This document shows positions 10,901-21,317 of a stretch of DNA of 64,000 nt, one piece after another. The notes beneath the pieces are model-generated. The model made no database searches, was not told where the DNA came from, and was given only the letters and a program-made list of their open reading frames with translations. A program made the translations under genes and the position numbers. This stretch comes from Chondrosia reniformis (Eukaryota; Porifera; Demospongiae; Chondrillida; Chondrillidae): the NCBI GenBank assembly GCA_947172415.1, contig OX359189.1, positions 9,004,501 through 9,068,500 on the forward strand, given 5' to 3'. Within the stretch, counting starts at the first letter, position 1. Each line of letters starts with the position of its first letter.

Positions 10901-13900
10901 CTCCTTTTTCAACATTCCATTTGATACAAAAGGATATCGATGTATCTCCAGATCCACTAAAATCATGTGGACAATTTTCAATAACTCTAGTTACACTTAT
11001 TAGAGTACCATTCACATGAAAATCTGGTTGAGATTGAGAGCTGCGACAATTACCAGCAGTAATAGGATAGTGGCAATACAAATCAATGTCATCCCCAATA
11101 CAGACATCTGATTTAGAGCTACTCAACCGTATAGCTACATTAAATAAAGATTCAAATTAATTGCATGAAGTTTATCTAAGTCAATATGATCATGTAATAA
11201 TGTTATAAAATTGATGTTGGGTATAAAAGGATGAAGTAGCTAATGACGTTTTCAGTATAGAAGGGATGAAACAAGCAATTAATCATGTAATACACATAAA
11301 ATATGTATATATATATGGGATCATTATATTACATCATGCAGTGTATTACCATTTTCGATATCCCTTTTTACTCTAAATTGATATGAATACTTAGATGAAA
11401 GATCAGAGATGATACATTTTGTATCCTGAACCTTCCTCGATCTTGAGGTTGCCCTAATTTGTAGACCGTTATATATTGGATACCAAGCCAGTTCATATAT
11501 AGTATCATTTCTATAACACTTTGCAATGGCCTCCCAGTTAGCTAAAAAGCTGTTCACTTGATGGCTTCTTAACTCGTATATCACTTCTGCTGAACCTATA
11601 CATAATATATGTGTAGTCTATATGAAACGTATATAATACTATAATTGTGCATACAATGCTTACCGACTATATGTACTTTCAATGCTTTGCTCTCTAGAAT
11701 ACTGCCATTTCTCAAAGTCAAGAAGCAGGTAAAGTTGTAATATTTTTCCTTATAAATATCTGGATGGATCCTAAGCTTCAGTAATGTTTTAAATTTAGTT
11801 AGAGTTGTAATGTTCTTTAGTTGGCCATCAATTATAATTGGGACACCATCAACTTTCCAGCTTGGACTACTTGCATAAAATACTTTATGATTATCCAATT
11901 GGGATTGAATATCTGGGTGATGACAAATCATTTGGTAATAGCCATTCAAGCAGGCGTGCTTTCCTTCAGTCTCTGGGAATGGCTTAATTTCAAGATGAAT
12001 ATCTTCTGGTTGTAAGTTTTCTGTACAATATAATGACTTTATAAAGGAAGAATGTATATTGTATACATGACTAACCATCAGTCTGAAATTTGAAGCTTTC
12101 AGTCATTGCACTTTCAATGGTACCATTGTTATAGTTGCAAACAGCTTGAAGTGTAACCGAGTAATTAGTACCAGCTGTCAGTCCAGGTATAGTATATACA
12201 GTGGAACTTGCATTAAAGGTTGTATTGCCTGTTATAGTGGGTGGGTTTAGGTGAATCAAAAAGAAGAAGCTACATGGAAAGCAGGCTTTCTTGTGTTCCC
12301 ATTCTAGTTTCACACTCCAAGCTGTAATGCTGTTGTTAATGAATGCTGGTTCCAAAGGTTCATCTACACTCAATGAAAAAATATAAACTATGCATGCTAT
12401 ACAGGTATTAACTTAATAATATTCAAGAACTTATATAATTTAATAATTTTTCTAAAATTCAATCAGTATTGAAACTAGCAGTTTTTAACTCTGCATAAAT
12501 ATTAACTTGCTTGCGATGAAAACAAAAATCCTACCTGATAAAATATACTATATATGCATGCAACAATTGTGGAGTATTATGCTAGTCTAAGAGCCACTAT
12601 AAAAGTTTTATACGAATATGAATGTGTAGTCTATATAGTTATACAGAAAGCCATGTGAATGTTGTAAAATCTAAGATAAAGCCATATACTGTATGGCCAG
12701 AAATTTGGCAAGAAGATGGATTGCTTAATTTTGGCATTTGCATGACAGATTTAAATTAGTGATTTCACTGACAAGACAGTTATTCTCCTAAGTTTGGTGT
12801 AGATTGGCAATGGAAATATTGGCGGAATGCTCTGATGTCAAAAATATGTTTCCTTGAAAACTTGCAAAGCATTCAAAGAAGAGGGCCTCTACCTGGTATT
12901 ACACAGTATACTCAGAATAACAAGAGACAAAAGTTTTAATTTTTTAGACCCTGTTCTTCTCACCAAAGTATTGCTATATAAAAGAAAACCTCATTTTGAA
13001 AGTAAAGCAGCAGCTAACCACAATATACTTTAGTATCGCACGCTAGCCCTTCCCTACGGAAGGTCTGTGAGCTTGCGTACCAGGAGGGAATGTATTGCGT
13101 AATGGTCATAACTCTTGCGCATTGTTTTTGTAGTAAAGTACTTTAGCGAAGCACGATGTCCTCGCTTGCCAGTCCTCCAAGCGACCCGCCATTAAACACT
13201 GTTACAGTCTTATACGTAATGTAATTGGCGAATCTGATTGGTCACGCCAAGTTACCTGGTACAGACCATCCTTCCGAGGCGTTAGCCATTCTTGCGGAAG
13301 TTGGGGCTGGCGTGCGAGACTACAATATAATTACCATACCTATTTTTTTTATTGATACAGAAAGGCTCTCTTCTTTTCCTGAAGTAGTTTCTAGAAGACA
13401 AGTAAAATTTTCCATTTCGTCTGCATTCTCATCCAAGACAGACAAAACTGAGAAGGATTTATTCAGGAAACTATATTGATATGTTGCACCATCAACCAAA
13501 ATGATATTTCCATTTTTCTTCCAACTAGGAGCTGAACTTGTTCCTTCTTCACCCACTGTGGGATGCATACATGTTAAATTTAGGCGTTTGTATTTATAAC
13601 AGGCATAATCTTCTGAAGAGGATATTTGAATATGATTGTTTGGTTCGGTTTGGTTTGCTTCTAAAACTGCATTTGAAAGAAATTTCAGCCATGCACAGTG
13701 AGTAAGTCATTTTCAATAAGTCAAAAAAGATCAAAATGAATGAAATTGGGCGAGTGTACGCATAAAAATTATGTAAATAAAAGAAACTATAGAAAAAAAA
13801 TGCAAACTACATAACTTACGTATGCATGAGTGCGTTCATCTCCATTAGTCTATTCGACCTATATACAGCCATTTTGAATTCTTAACATTTACAAAAGAGA

Positions 13901-14303
13901 GGCCTAGACCTTTAATATATATGTATTTAATTGTCCATTATTTCTTCGGTTAGCTTTTGAACGCATCCGGCAATATAAGCCGGTTTTCGCTAGAACATTT
14001 AACGACGACACGCGACTGCTGTGCATACTGTACTGCTATTGGCACCTGTCCGAGAAGTACAGGGCTTGTAAGTTAATCTTTAACTAATTATAATGACATA
14101 TTAAAGTCTAACTCGAGCTCAATCGCTTACTAGACCTACACGTATATAATTATAAATTTGGACTCACCAACTTTATAGTCGTATAACTTAGTCTTTAAGT
14201 TACTAGCTTTACTTTGTGTTTTCACTGCAGCTTGCTGTACTACTACCCAATTGCAAGCTGTTATAACTACTAGAAGTACATACCCGTTGAACTTAAGCTT
14301 CAT
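6605..14303 (-). CDS. Single-pass receptor: signal peptide, (Ig-FN3)x3, TM, nine-repeat cytoplasmic tail
   Basis: Eight exons read 14303-14168, 13666-13340, 12363-12076, 12020-11664, 11595-11350, 11134-10820, 9584-9282 and 8019-6605, giving 1128 residues. Every intron is phase 1. Exon 1 gives a signal peptide (hydrophobic core YVLLVVITACNWVVV). Exons 2, 4 and 6 each look like an Ig-like domain (paired Cys, APSWK or SPSWK tryptophan, FTC or LTC final strand); exons 3, 5 and 7 look like fibronectin III domains (VKLEWEH, NTNYTVAVFA). Exon 8 carries a transmembrane helix that is largely isoleucine, a KKK stop-transfer, then nine 38-residue repeats with DYGPNTTPLSQ. No kinase or known signalling domain follows. 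Many N-glycosylation sequons mark an extracellular face. The role is likely surface recognition or adhesion; the ligand is unknown. The ATG at 14303 was chosen because the upstream in-frame codon is only TTG. Confidence 0.8.
6786..7811 (-). repeat. 114-bp coding tandem repeat, nine units
   Basis: Nine head-to-tail units of exactly 114 bp (38 codons) begin at 6786, 6900, 7014, 7128, 7242, 7356, 7470, 7584 and 7698. They differ by only a few bases, such as S/F in DTSTSH versus DTFTSH and K/N near the first unit. Near identity of the units points to recent expansion or homogenisation. Each unit carries one tyrosine (LDYGPN), so copy number sets the number of possible phosphotyrosine sites. Confidence 0.95.
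7915..7966. repeat. (ATT/ATA)n microsatellite encoding the receptor transmembrane helix
   Basis: A trinucleotide run on the plus strand reads on the minus strand as ATA codons (isoleucine) interrupted by one ACA (threonine). It supplies most of the membrane-spanning segment between VAVAVSVP and VYCKKKQK. Confidence 0.9.
8282..8407. repeat. Two adjacent near-perfect hairpins
   Basis: The first inverted repeat spans about 8282-8338: arms of roughly 27 bp around a tiny loop, one arm beginning aaagagcaagttgaag and the other ending cttcaacttgctcttt, with one mismatch. The second follows at once, 8339-8407, with 34-bp perfect arms and a one-base loop (ccttac-g-gtaagg). Both lie in intron 7 of the receptor gene. 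They could extrude as cruciforms or form long RNA hairpins if transcribed. Confidence 0.9.
8529..8788. mobile_element. MITE-like element with 22-bp terminal inverted repeats
   Basis: The ends are tacagtacaagttacaatat(ac) and its complement, about 260 bp apart, with AT-rich non-coding sequence inside. Part of the interior recurs inverted at about 17232-17300 in the neighbouring receptor gene, which supports a dispersed non-autonomous element. Confidence 0.6.
10090..10460. mobile_element. Foldback element in intron 6 of the receptor gene
   Basis: A long inverted repeat: the left arm (about 10094-10220, from 'acaagtaaataaaaaacatt') matches the complement of the right arm (about 10318-10460). 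A nested inner pair contains acttctgtgtttgggc and its complement. It has no coding potential. It is best read as a foldback-type or MITE element; exact ends and target duplication are not resolved. Confidence 0.7.
13031..13322. mobile_element. MITE-like element, GC-richer than the surrounding intron
   Basis: Imperfect terminal inverted repeats tagtatcgcacgctagccc and tagtctcgcacgccagccc (complement of the right end) lie about 290 bp apart in intron 2 of the receptor gene. The interior is noticeably richer in GC and CpG than its surroundings and shows no transposase frame. Confidence 0.55.
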
Positions 14304-14542
14304 AGTGTTCACTTTCAAACTGCGTGACTAGGTAATATTATTTGCCCTGTGTACGCCCCAAATATGTGGAGTGCACTACTAAATAAACCACAAAATGCAT
14401 TAGTGTATTTTGCAAATAGCAGCAGGTCAGCCAATGTTTATTACATATTGCATACATTCTCGTATACGGCATGGGCTTCTATCCTCACATTGCAATTGGA
14501 TGGGACTATATAAATAATGGAATTAAAAATGAAATTGATGAA

Positions 14543-17500
14543 TTAAAAATCTAAATGTTCATATATGTATATAATTATATATTATCTTAACTATGTAGTA
14601 TAGATAATTATTCTGTAATATGTACATACCTTCATGATCATTTATTGACAATGCCATGTTATTAGCAAGTGTTCTTTCAAGTGGGATATAACTGGGATTT
14701 TTCAGCTGATCTACATCCAGATTTCCTTGATAGTATTCAGATTCTGAATCTGCATTTATATATATGATACCATTGTATATAAAACCTGAGTATATATGAC
14801 ATAAGCTATATGTATATACAAGATTAAAAAATTAGTGAGATGAGAGATTGAGGTGGCTAACATCTGAAATTAAAATACTGTAACAGTATTAACTTAAAGA
14901 GTTCTAGACTGGGACTAGGGCTGACTGAGGTCTCTCCCATGAGGCTCTTTTTTCACCTATGTTGCTGACAGCTTACAAAGAAGATAAAGAAAAAAGTTTG
15001 AGCTAAATGCATATGCAACCACTATTTTCTGGTTATAAGGGGCACAGGGCCACACCTGGGCATGTATACACCATCACCACTGGCAAGGCCACTAGGCTGT
15101 CCACTTAAGTGCACAGCCCAGCTGACTGATAGAGGACCATCACCAGTGCTATATACGTCCAGCTAGGTTACGCTACTCATGCAGCCATGCATATATGTTT
15201 GGGAGGTTTGTGTTAGAAAAAGCAGTTAATAAAAATTAGTCAAAAATACAGAATACATATGGATTTGATGAGAGGTAAAAATACAAAGTATATAGACTAG
15301 AGAGCCATGGCATGCATGGGGTATACTGTTATTAATAACCAGCTTGTGTAGTCATATGCCTTTTTCACCAGCATTCTAATCTATAAAGTGAGGGTATATC
15401 CTTCGTCCTCATCTCACTTATAACAAAGTTACAATAAATGATGTTACACAGTGAGGCATTAGCTGTGCATGAATCATACAATCATACAACCAAGGGTGTT
15501 GCTACACTTCCCTACATCTGGCAACATTGGCATAGGAACTGGGGCAGATGAAGCTTCAGTCCCTCTAACATGTATACTCCACACAACAACATGCAGTGAA
15601 ATAAGTGTAAAGGCTGCAAATAAGTTTAGGAAAGTAGGACATAGACAAATTTTAAAGGCTTCCCCTATGTACATGGGAAGAATAACAGTATGCATTTTCT
15701 AGTGGAAAGCATACCATGCAAAATGCTGCCAGATGTACAGGGATATGTTGCAACGCCAATGGTTGCATGATTGTATGATTCATGCACAGCTAATGCTTCA
15801 CTGTGTAACATCATTTGTTGTTTCTGTACTTTTTGTGCCATCCCTACATCTTCACTTTTTTATAAAAATGTTTAATATTTTTATATAATACTCAGTATCA
15901 GCTATGTAGGGATGACGCGGTTTTTTCGTTTTCCCCATACATTGGTATAGGAGCAAAATCCCGAAATAGGCTGAAAATCGACAAAACAAGGCTATGTATA
16001 GCTAAATATATAATATACATACAAATAGACCTTAAAGGCAAGCGAATATGTCCCACTGGCGAAATAATAAACTTTAAAAATTCCCATTTCCGTCTTCTTC
16101 ATACCTTATAGAGAACAATAAAAAATTTCTACAAAAATAGTGAAGATGTAGGGATGGCACAAAAACACAGAAACATGAAAGGGATGTTACCAGTGAAGCA
16201 TTAGCTATGCATGAATCATACAAGCAAGGGTGTTGTATGATTCATGCATATATAGCTAATGCTTCACTGTGTAACATCCCTTTCTTGTTCATGTGTTTTT
16301 GTGCCATCGATCCCTACATCGATCTTCACTATTTTTGTAGAAAATTTTTATTGTTCTCTAGTATATACTGTATAGAGGCATTACCCTGCAGCTGCATATA
16401 ACCTAGCTCTAATGTATATAGGCCTTTTGTCTCTATGATGTCAGGCCTCAGATATTGTGGAAAGTGAGTATATCAATATAATATATACGCATATACCTTG
16501 AACAGCTTTTGTTACATTTTCTTTATATCCCTTGCATAGTCCAAATCTCCTAGCAGATGCTGCTATTGCTGTTATGCTTATTACTACAATGCATATGACA
16601 ATTAGACTGATTCCTACCGTTATGCTCACAATAAGCACTTGTTCCATATTATTGCTGGCAATAACTAAAAGTATATAAAAGTATACATGCATGACGTGAT
16701 ATCAAGCTGCACATTAAGTATTTGTGAAATTGAAGAATTAATAATATATTTTATATAATAATCAGTTTCATGTTCTTTAGTATAGTTCATGTATAAACAT
16801 GTATTGAACTGACCAATTTTGTTATTGGTTTCATTGAAAATTTGTAATTCCACTTGTTTTCCAAAAGTAAACTGACAATTTGCTGGTAAACTAGTAGATT
16901 GACAGCTTCCATTAGCATTTACATGAAATTTTTTCTTACATTTGTGATAAATCAGAAATTTTATGCTGTAATTAGTAGTTTGGGAGTGATCAAACACCGA
17001 AACATTGGTCCATATTGATGTACTGGTTATATTATCAATCAGTTCAAAGTCACCACTTGTTTGCTGATATGCAAAAATGACTAGTTCACAGAATTCAAAG
17101 CACATTGATTCATTATTCCATTCAATCCAAAAAGTTCTATTTTGACTGAAGCTGCAGTTCACTAGTGGTATATTTGGGTACTCTACGTATATATGGTTTA
17201 ATAATCAAATTTCAACATTCAATTGATATATATAATATACTAAGGTAATATAAATAAATAAATAATATAATTCATATGACTCCAGGAAAGGACCTAACAA
17301 CAGAATGGGCATATAGTATCATATATATATATATATAGGCTTAGCTATATGTGTTTAATTATAATTTTACTGATTGAGCTGAAAGTGTGCCTTACTATAT
17401 ATGATATACATGCATGCACATGGTTATACACAATATACCAATATAATCCACTGTAACAAAATTGCTTCTAAGCTCTGTTTTGTTGCTAGGATTTTCTTTG

Positions 17501-17957
17501 AGGGGCAGATAACAACTGAAGTTGAGATTATTGGCTGCATAAATTTCTGTTATTGAAACCAGTATGACCACCCTACTCAGGGTCAACTCGATTATCCTTA
17601 TTCCTTCAGTAATCCCAAATTGTAAAGTACTCTTTCCATCTGACCAACTTGGTGCACTAGCATCAATGATTCTTTCTCCATTTACAGTTGTTGTAATAGG
17701 CGGATATAGACATGTAAGACTAATTTCTTCATCATGACATATGTGAAGCTTAGAGCTGCTGTTTGCATGCTCTGCTGATATCATTAAAGTTAGCTGCAAA
17801 TCTAATATATACACATTATTATCATAGATCATAACTCAAACAACAATTAATACCTATATATAATGTCTATACCATCAATTTGCAACTCTGAAGCCAAAGT
17901 CACATCTTTCCAACAGCTGCTGACTGATATGATTAACAAGCCAACCAAAAATAACAT
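14543..17957 (-). CDS. Short receptor: signal peptide, Ig, FN3, TM, tyrosine-containing tail
   Basis: Exons read 17957-17873, 17801-17439, 17182-16814, 16664-16497, 14749-14630 and a tentative 14550-14543, about 370 residues, all introns phase 1. Exon 1 is a short signal peptide (MLFLVGLLIISVSSCWKD) too small for a simple ORF scan. Exon 2 is an Ig-like domain (SLTCLYPP, SAPSWSDG, NFSCYLP). Exon 3 is an FN3-like domain with many cysteines and sequons. Exon 4 is the transmembrane helix (VSITVGISLIVICIVVIS) with a basic RRF boundary. Exon 5 is cytoplasmic with tyrosines in YYQGN and SYIPL. The intron before exon 5 is about 1.75 kb because foldback elements sit in it. The gene lies head-to-tail upstream of the larger receptor and looks like its one-module relative. 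The last tiny exon is the weakest part of the model. Confidence 0.7.
15437..15815. mobile_element. Foldback element, copy 1
   Basis: Its left end, near 'gttacacagtgaggcatt', is mirrored by 'aatgcttcactgtgtaac' near the right end, with further inverted matches inside (atgaatcatacaatcatac; the catctggcaac/catctggcagc pair is looser). It lies in the long intron of the short receptor gene. It resembles the element at 16111-16359. Confidence 0.65.
16111..16359. mobile_element. Foldback element, copy 2
   Basis: Arms from 'gagaacaataaaaaatttc' to its complement at the right end fold around a short loop (gcaagggtg). The motif gatgtagggatggcacaa inside the arms also occurs beside the kinase-like genes at about 28030 and 30791, so the family is dispersed in this window. 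Confidence 0.7.
17232..17300. mobile_element. Truncated inverted copy of the 8529-8788 element
   Basis: Matches, in opposite orientation, the interior around 8697-8770 (landmarks atatactaaggtaat and attcatatgactccagg with small differences). Only this part is present. Confidence 0.5.
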
Positions 17958-18589
17958 ATCAATTTCGTAAACCCAGATATTGAAAGATATATACAAGCGG
18001 TAAGTAGGTCCTAAACCTAAAAATTTTAAACTGGTATTGCTATTTAGTACTCTGATCCATGCACAGATTCACTGATTGAGCCTGAATCTTTAAACTTTTT
18101 AAATAGTTTCGGTCTTGCTTTTGGTTTCAAAGCTATTCTTAAGCTATTGTATTTCAATATTTCAATTCAATTGAATTTTTAGTATATAATATATGCCATT
18201 AGTTAATTATATATTGCATGTTGTTTTCATTGCATATTGTATTGTTATAAAATGGTTAATGAATAGTTGCCATGGTATTAATTATCATCCCCTGTTATAA
18301 AAGTGTTATTAAGTTGTTTGAACTTGACACAAGTGTAGTTATGAGGTTTTAGAATTAATGTACATGTATTATGATCAATTTTCATGATATGATAAAACTT
18401 CTTCACACTGAGGGTCTGTATAATACTCTTAGATACAACAGCATATATAAAGAAAGAGCTAATCAGCTAGCTACCTCCAGCTACACCAGCTCCCTGTCCT
18501 TAAGTCACAGCATTATAGTTATGTAAAGTATTAATCAACCAGACTGCATGCTAACATACAAGGATTCACAGAAGATCAAGATAAAGAAA
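17958..18589. other. Intergenic, nothing recognised
   Basis: AT-rich region between the start of the short receptor gene and a dispersed repeat. It probably holds the receptor promoter. No exon or conserved site was recognised. Confidence 0.4.
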
Positions 18590-18815
18590 AAGACAAAGAC
18601 TCCTAGGATCACTGATGAAGGGTGGAATTCCCAGAAACGGCTGTCTGACCCAGTGGAGAAGAAGATGAAAGAAGGGAAAGAAGGAAGAAAAGGCTCCTGT
18701 ATCTTCATCTAAAGCTCTCTTTAGGTTTAGTTCCCCTATAGGCTCTTTTTACAGAATAGGCATATAGCATGTAGGAAAATGGTATATTAGATTTTTCATG
18801 TATTAGATTTTTCAT
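18590..18815. repeat. Dispersed repeat, family A (long copy)
   Basis: Related to 1220-1410 and 44980-45140: it carries 'actgatgaagggtggaa', 'cccagtggagaagaag', 'cctataggctctttt' and 'ggaaaatggtatatt'. It lies directly upstream of intact PSMD9 and may overlap its 5' region. Confidence 0.5.
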
Positions 18816-18912
18816 GTGTGAAAGAAGTAATGATTGCTTGCATGTGGCACATGTAGTGGGGGAAAGAAGAGTGATGTAGAAAGAAGGAGAGAAACTCTTG
18901 ATTTTCAGGATA

Positions 18913-20820
18913 AGATCATTGTGGTTTCATGGGCTGATAAGAAGTTTGCTGCGTGTAAAATGGATCCTGCTCCACTAAGGTGTATGAAGATTGAAGAAGT
19001 TATTAGCAAAAAAAACGAGATCGAGTCTGAGTTGAAGGAGATGAATGAAATTTTGAAATTGGTAAATATTGACTTGACATATAGTTGTATGCATAATTAT
19101 GAATTATTGCTGGAAAGATCTGCGACGTTTCTTGCAGTATTGCTTTGGTAGATAATGTCCATAATGTGTTAGTACATATTTAGTTATAAGAGATTTTAAT
19201 GCAATCGACGGATATCTCCTCCTGTCTCATCATGTACATGCAGCAAGGTGATGTTGGAATGAAGGACCCACTGGTGGACAATGAGGGCTATCCGAGATCG
19301 GATATTGATGTCTACGCGGTCAGAACAGCAAGAAATAGAATTATAAGTAAAATTCACATATTTAATAGTGATACACTCTGTTGCTGGGGAAACCAAGGCA
19401 AATTATATTCCATAACTGTTGTATGACTATAATAAGAGGCACTCTGGCCTCATTATGCAATGTGATATCCCGGCGATAACTCAGTAAACTCTTAAAAGCT
19501 TGCGTTATCCCACAAAAAGCCTAGGAGTGGAGTGTATAGTAGTTATACAATGTCACTTTGCGGTGTATACCAATTACATAGACCCTGTATTCTATATAAT
19601 ATACTGTTGGTACATCCGTGCTTAGAGAAGAACATAAACTGCATATAGTAATGTTATGACTGACACTTTTCAAACTTAATTACAATCTCCAATTATTTTA
19701 ATTATCAAGAAGATGCGTACATTTGAGTTACAGTTCATTTCATTTTACAGTCTTGCGCAATGACCATAAGGTGGCCATGGATGTGATAGAAGAGAAGTTG
19801 CATCAGATCCATTCCGAAGCTAAGAAACGAAATCAGAAATCGGAAGGAAATTTAGCTGCATCTGTAGTGGATGCCTCAAAGGCTTTCCTAGAAGTACAAG
19901 AAGTCACAGCAGGATCTCCAGCATCCTATGCAGTGAGTGGTTATCTATATTTGACCACTATACTGTATACGTGTGGAAATGTTAGTTCCCTATAGGTTTT
20001 GTTACAGAATAGGCATAGCATGTAGGAAAAGGGTATATTGGATTTCTCATAAGACTCATCTAGTGAACATTACCATATGTATTAATGGTACAGTGTACTC
20101 AATGTAATGGTTGCCATATGGTTTGTAAAGTCAGTAACATCAGCTACCACTTTATCTCCTTTTCTGTTACTTCAGTATGAATAATCTAAGACACCATTTT
20201 TTGAATGCTATGTACATCTATTTTAGAGTAAAAGGCGTATAAGGAACTAAACCTAGTGAGTGAGAAGTTTGGATGAGGATATAAGAGTCTTCTTCTTCTT
20301 CTTCTCCACTTTGTTTGAAATTTTAATTGCTCAATACTGTTAATTGGTGTTTCTGTACTTTCAACTGTCATAGGGTTTTCTAGAAGGAGACCTCATTGTG
20401 GAATTTGGCTCACTCAATAAAGATAACTTTAGGTCGTACAGCAATATAGTAATGATTGTTCAAAACAGCCAGGACGTAAGGATGGCTATTAGCTGAATGA
20501 AATTAATTAAATTATTTAATAAATAATATACTGAATGGACTTCTAGTTAATTTATCACATAACTAATCTTGTGAGAAGTGATTTTCTTAAATGAATTGAT
20601 TTATTGGACAATATATGTCATTAATACATGTTACCAACATTAGAGTGGAATATAGTTTGAATTTTATGAGATTGCAATATCTTAGGTATTCAAGTTAACC
20701 ACTCTGTGTCCCTATTAAATTGTACCTTAATTCACTGCATCTCTCTCAATCTACATACATTCTGTATAATTAGAAATCTTTGAGAGTTGTTTTACTCAGA
20801 GATGGGCATGTACATTCACT
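18913..20820 (+). repeat. Segmental duplication, right copy (PSMD9 block)
   Basis: Partner of 4097-5991. This copy retains the CAA codon in exon 4 and the full fifth exon, so it is the functional version. Confidence 0.85.
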
Positions 20821-20951
20821 CTCACTGACACCCAAGGTGTGGTCAGGACCAGGATTATTGGGGTAGGTAATTACAGGAAAATCCTCAATGGTTATGTAGC
20901 AATCTGTGTTTGTATGTTTGTTATAAATCTTAAATCTTAAAATTGATGATT

Positions 20952-20999
<48 letters not shown>

Positions 21000-21100
21000 T
21001 TTGTCTGTTTGTTATAAATCTTAAAATGTTGTGTCTTGAGGTAACAAAGTTGTTTTATTCTCTCTTCTTTATTAGGTGTAGGCTGGTCCATAAACAGTAA
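18960..21100 (+). CDS. PSMD9: 26S proteasome assembly chaperone PSMD9 (p27)
   Basis: Six exons, 18960-19061, 19244-19346, 19751-19932, 20374-20475, 20774-20862 and 21076-21100, join in phase to 200 residues. The N-terminal coiled segment (IESELKEMNEILKL) leads to GMKDPLVDNEGYPRSD, the signature of PSMD9 family members, then VRTARN and NDHK. Exons 3-5 give a PDZ-like domain (GSPASYA, DLIVEFGS, LRVVLLRDG, WSGPGLLG), and the short last exon adds CRLVHKQ at the place where vertebrate proteins end CNIIPLQ. PSMD9 binds base ATPase subunits during 19S regulatory particle assembly. Vertebrate proteins are slightly longer (about 220). The start codon was chosen because it gives the family N-terminus; an open frame continues upstream but is unlike PSMD9. 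A GAT microsatellite lies in the last intron. Confidence 0.92.
20952..20999. repeat. (GAT)n microsatellite
   Basis: About 16 uninterrupted gat/atg trinucleotides in the last PSMD9 intron. Confidence 0.95.
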
Positions 21101-21317
21101 ATATGTACATTGCACCATTCAACAGCTGGAAGTGACATTTATTTCATTCACTGTAATTATATTCATTGCCTGTTAATGATATTCATGATGTGCCAACAGT
21201 CTATCATAGCCACGCCTCAGCACTTTACAAATAAATTTTTTAGATTTAGATTCTTTCGCTCTGAAGAGGTTATCGTGTCTCAAGCAGTTTTGCGCTGTTT
21301 CCTACGCTTGATGCGCC

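Noticed and set aside
15469-15702. Open frames inside the foldback element
   Set aside because: Both strands are open because of the inverted structure; no domain or splice support.
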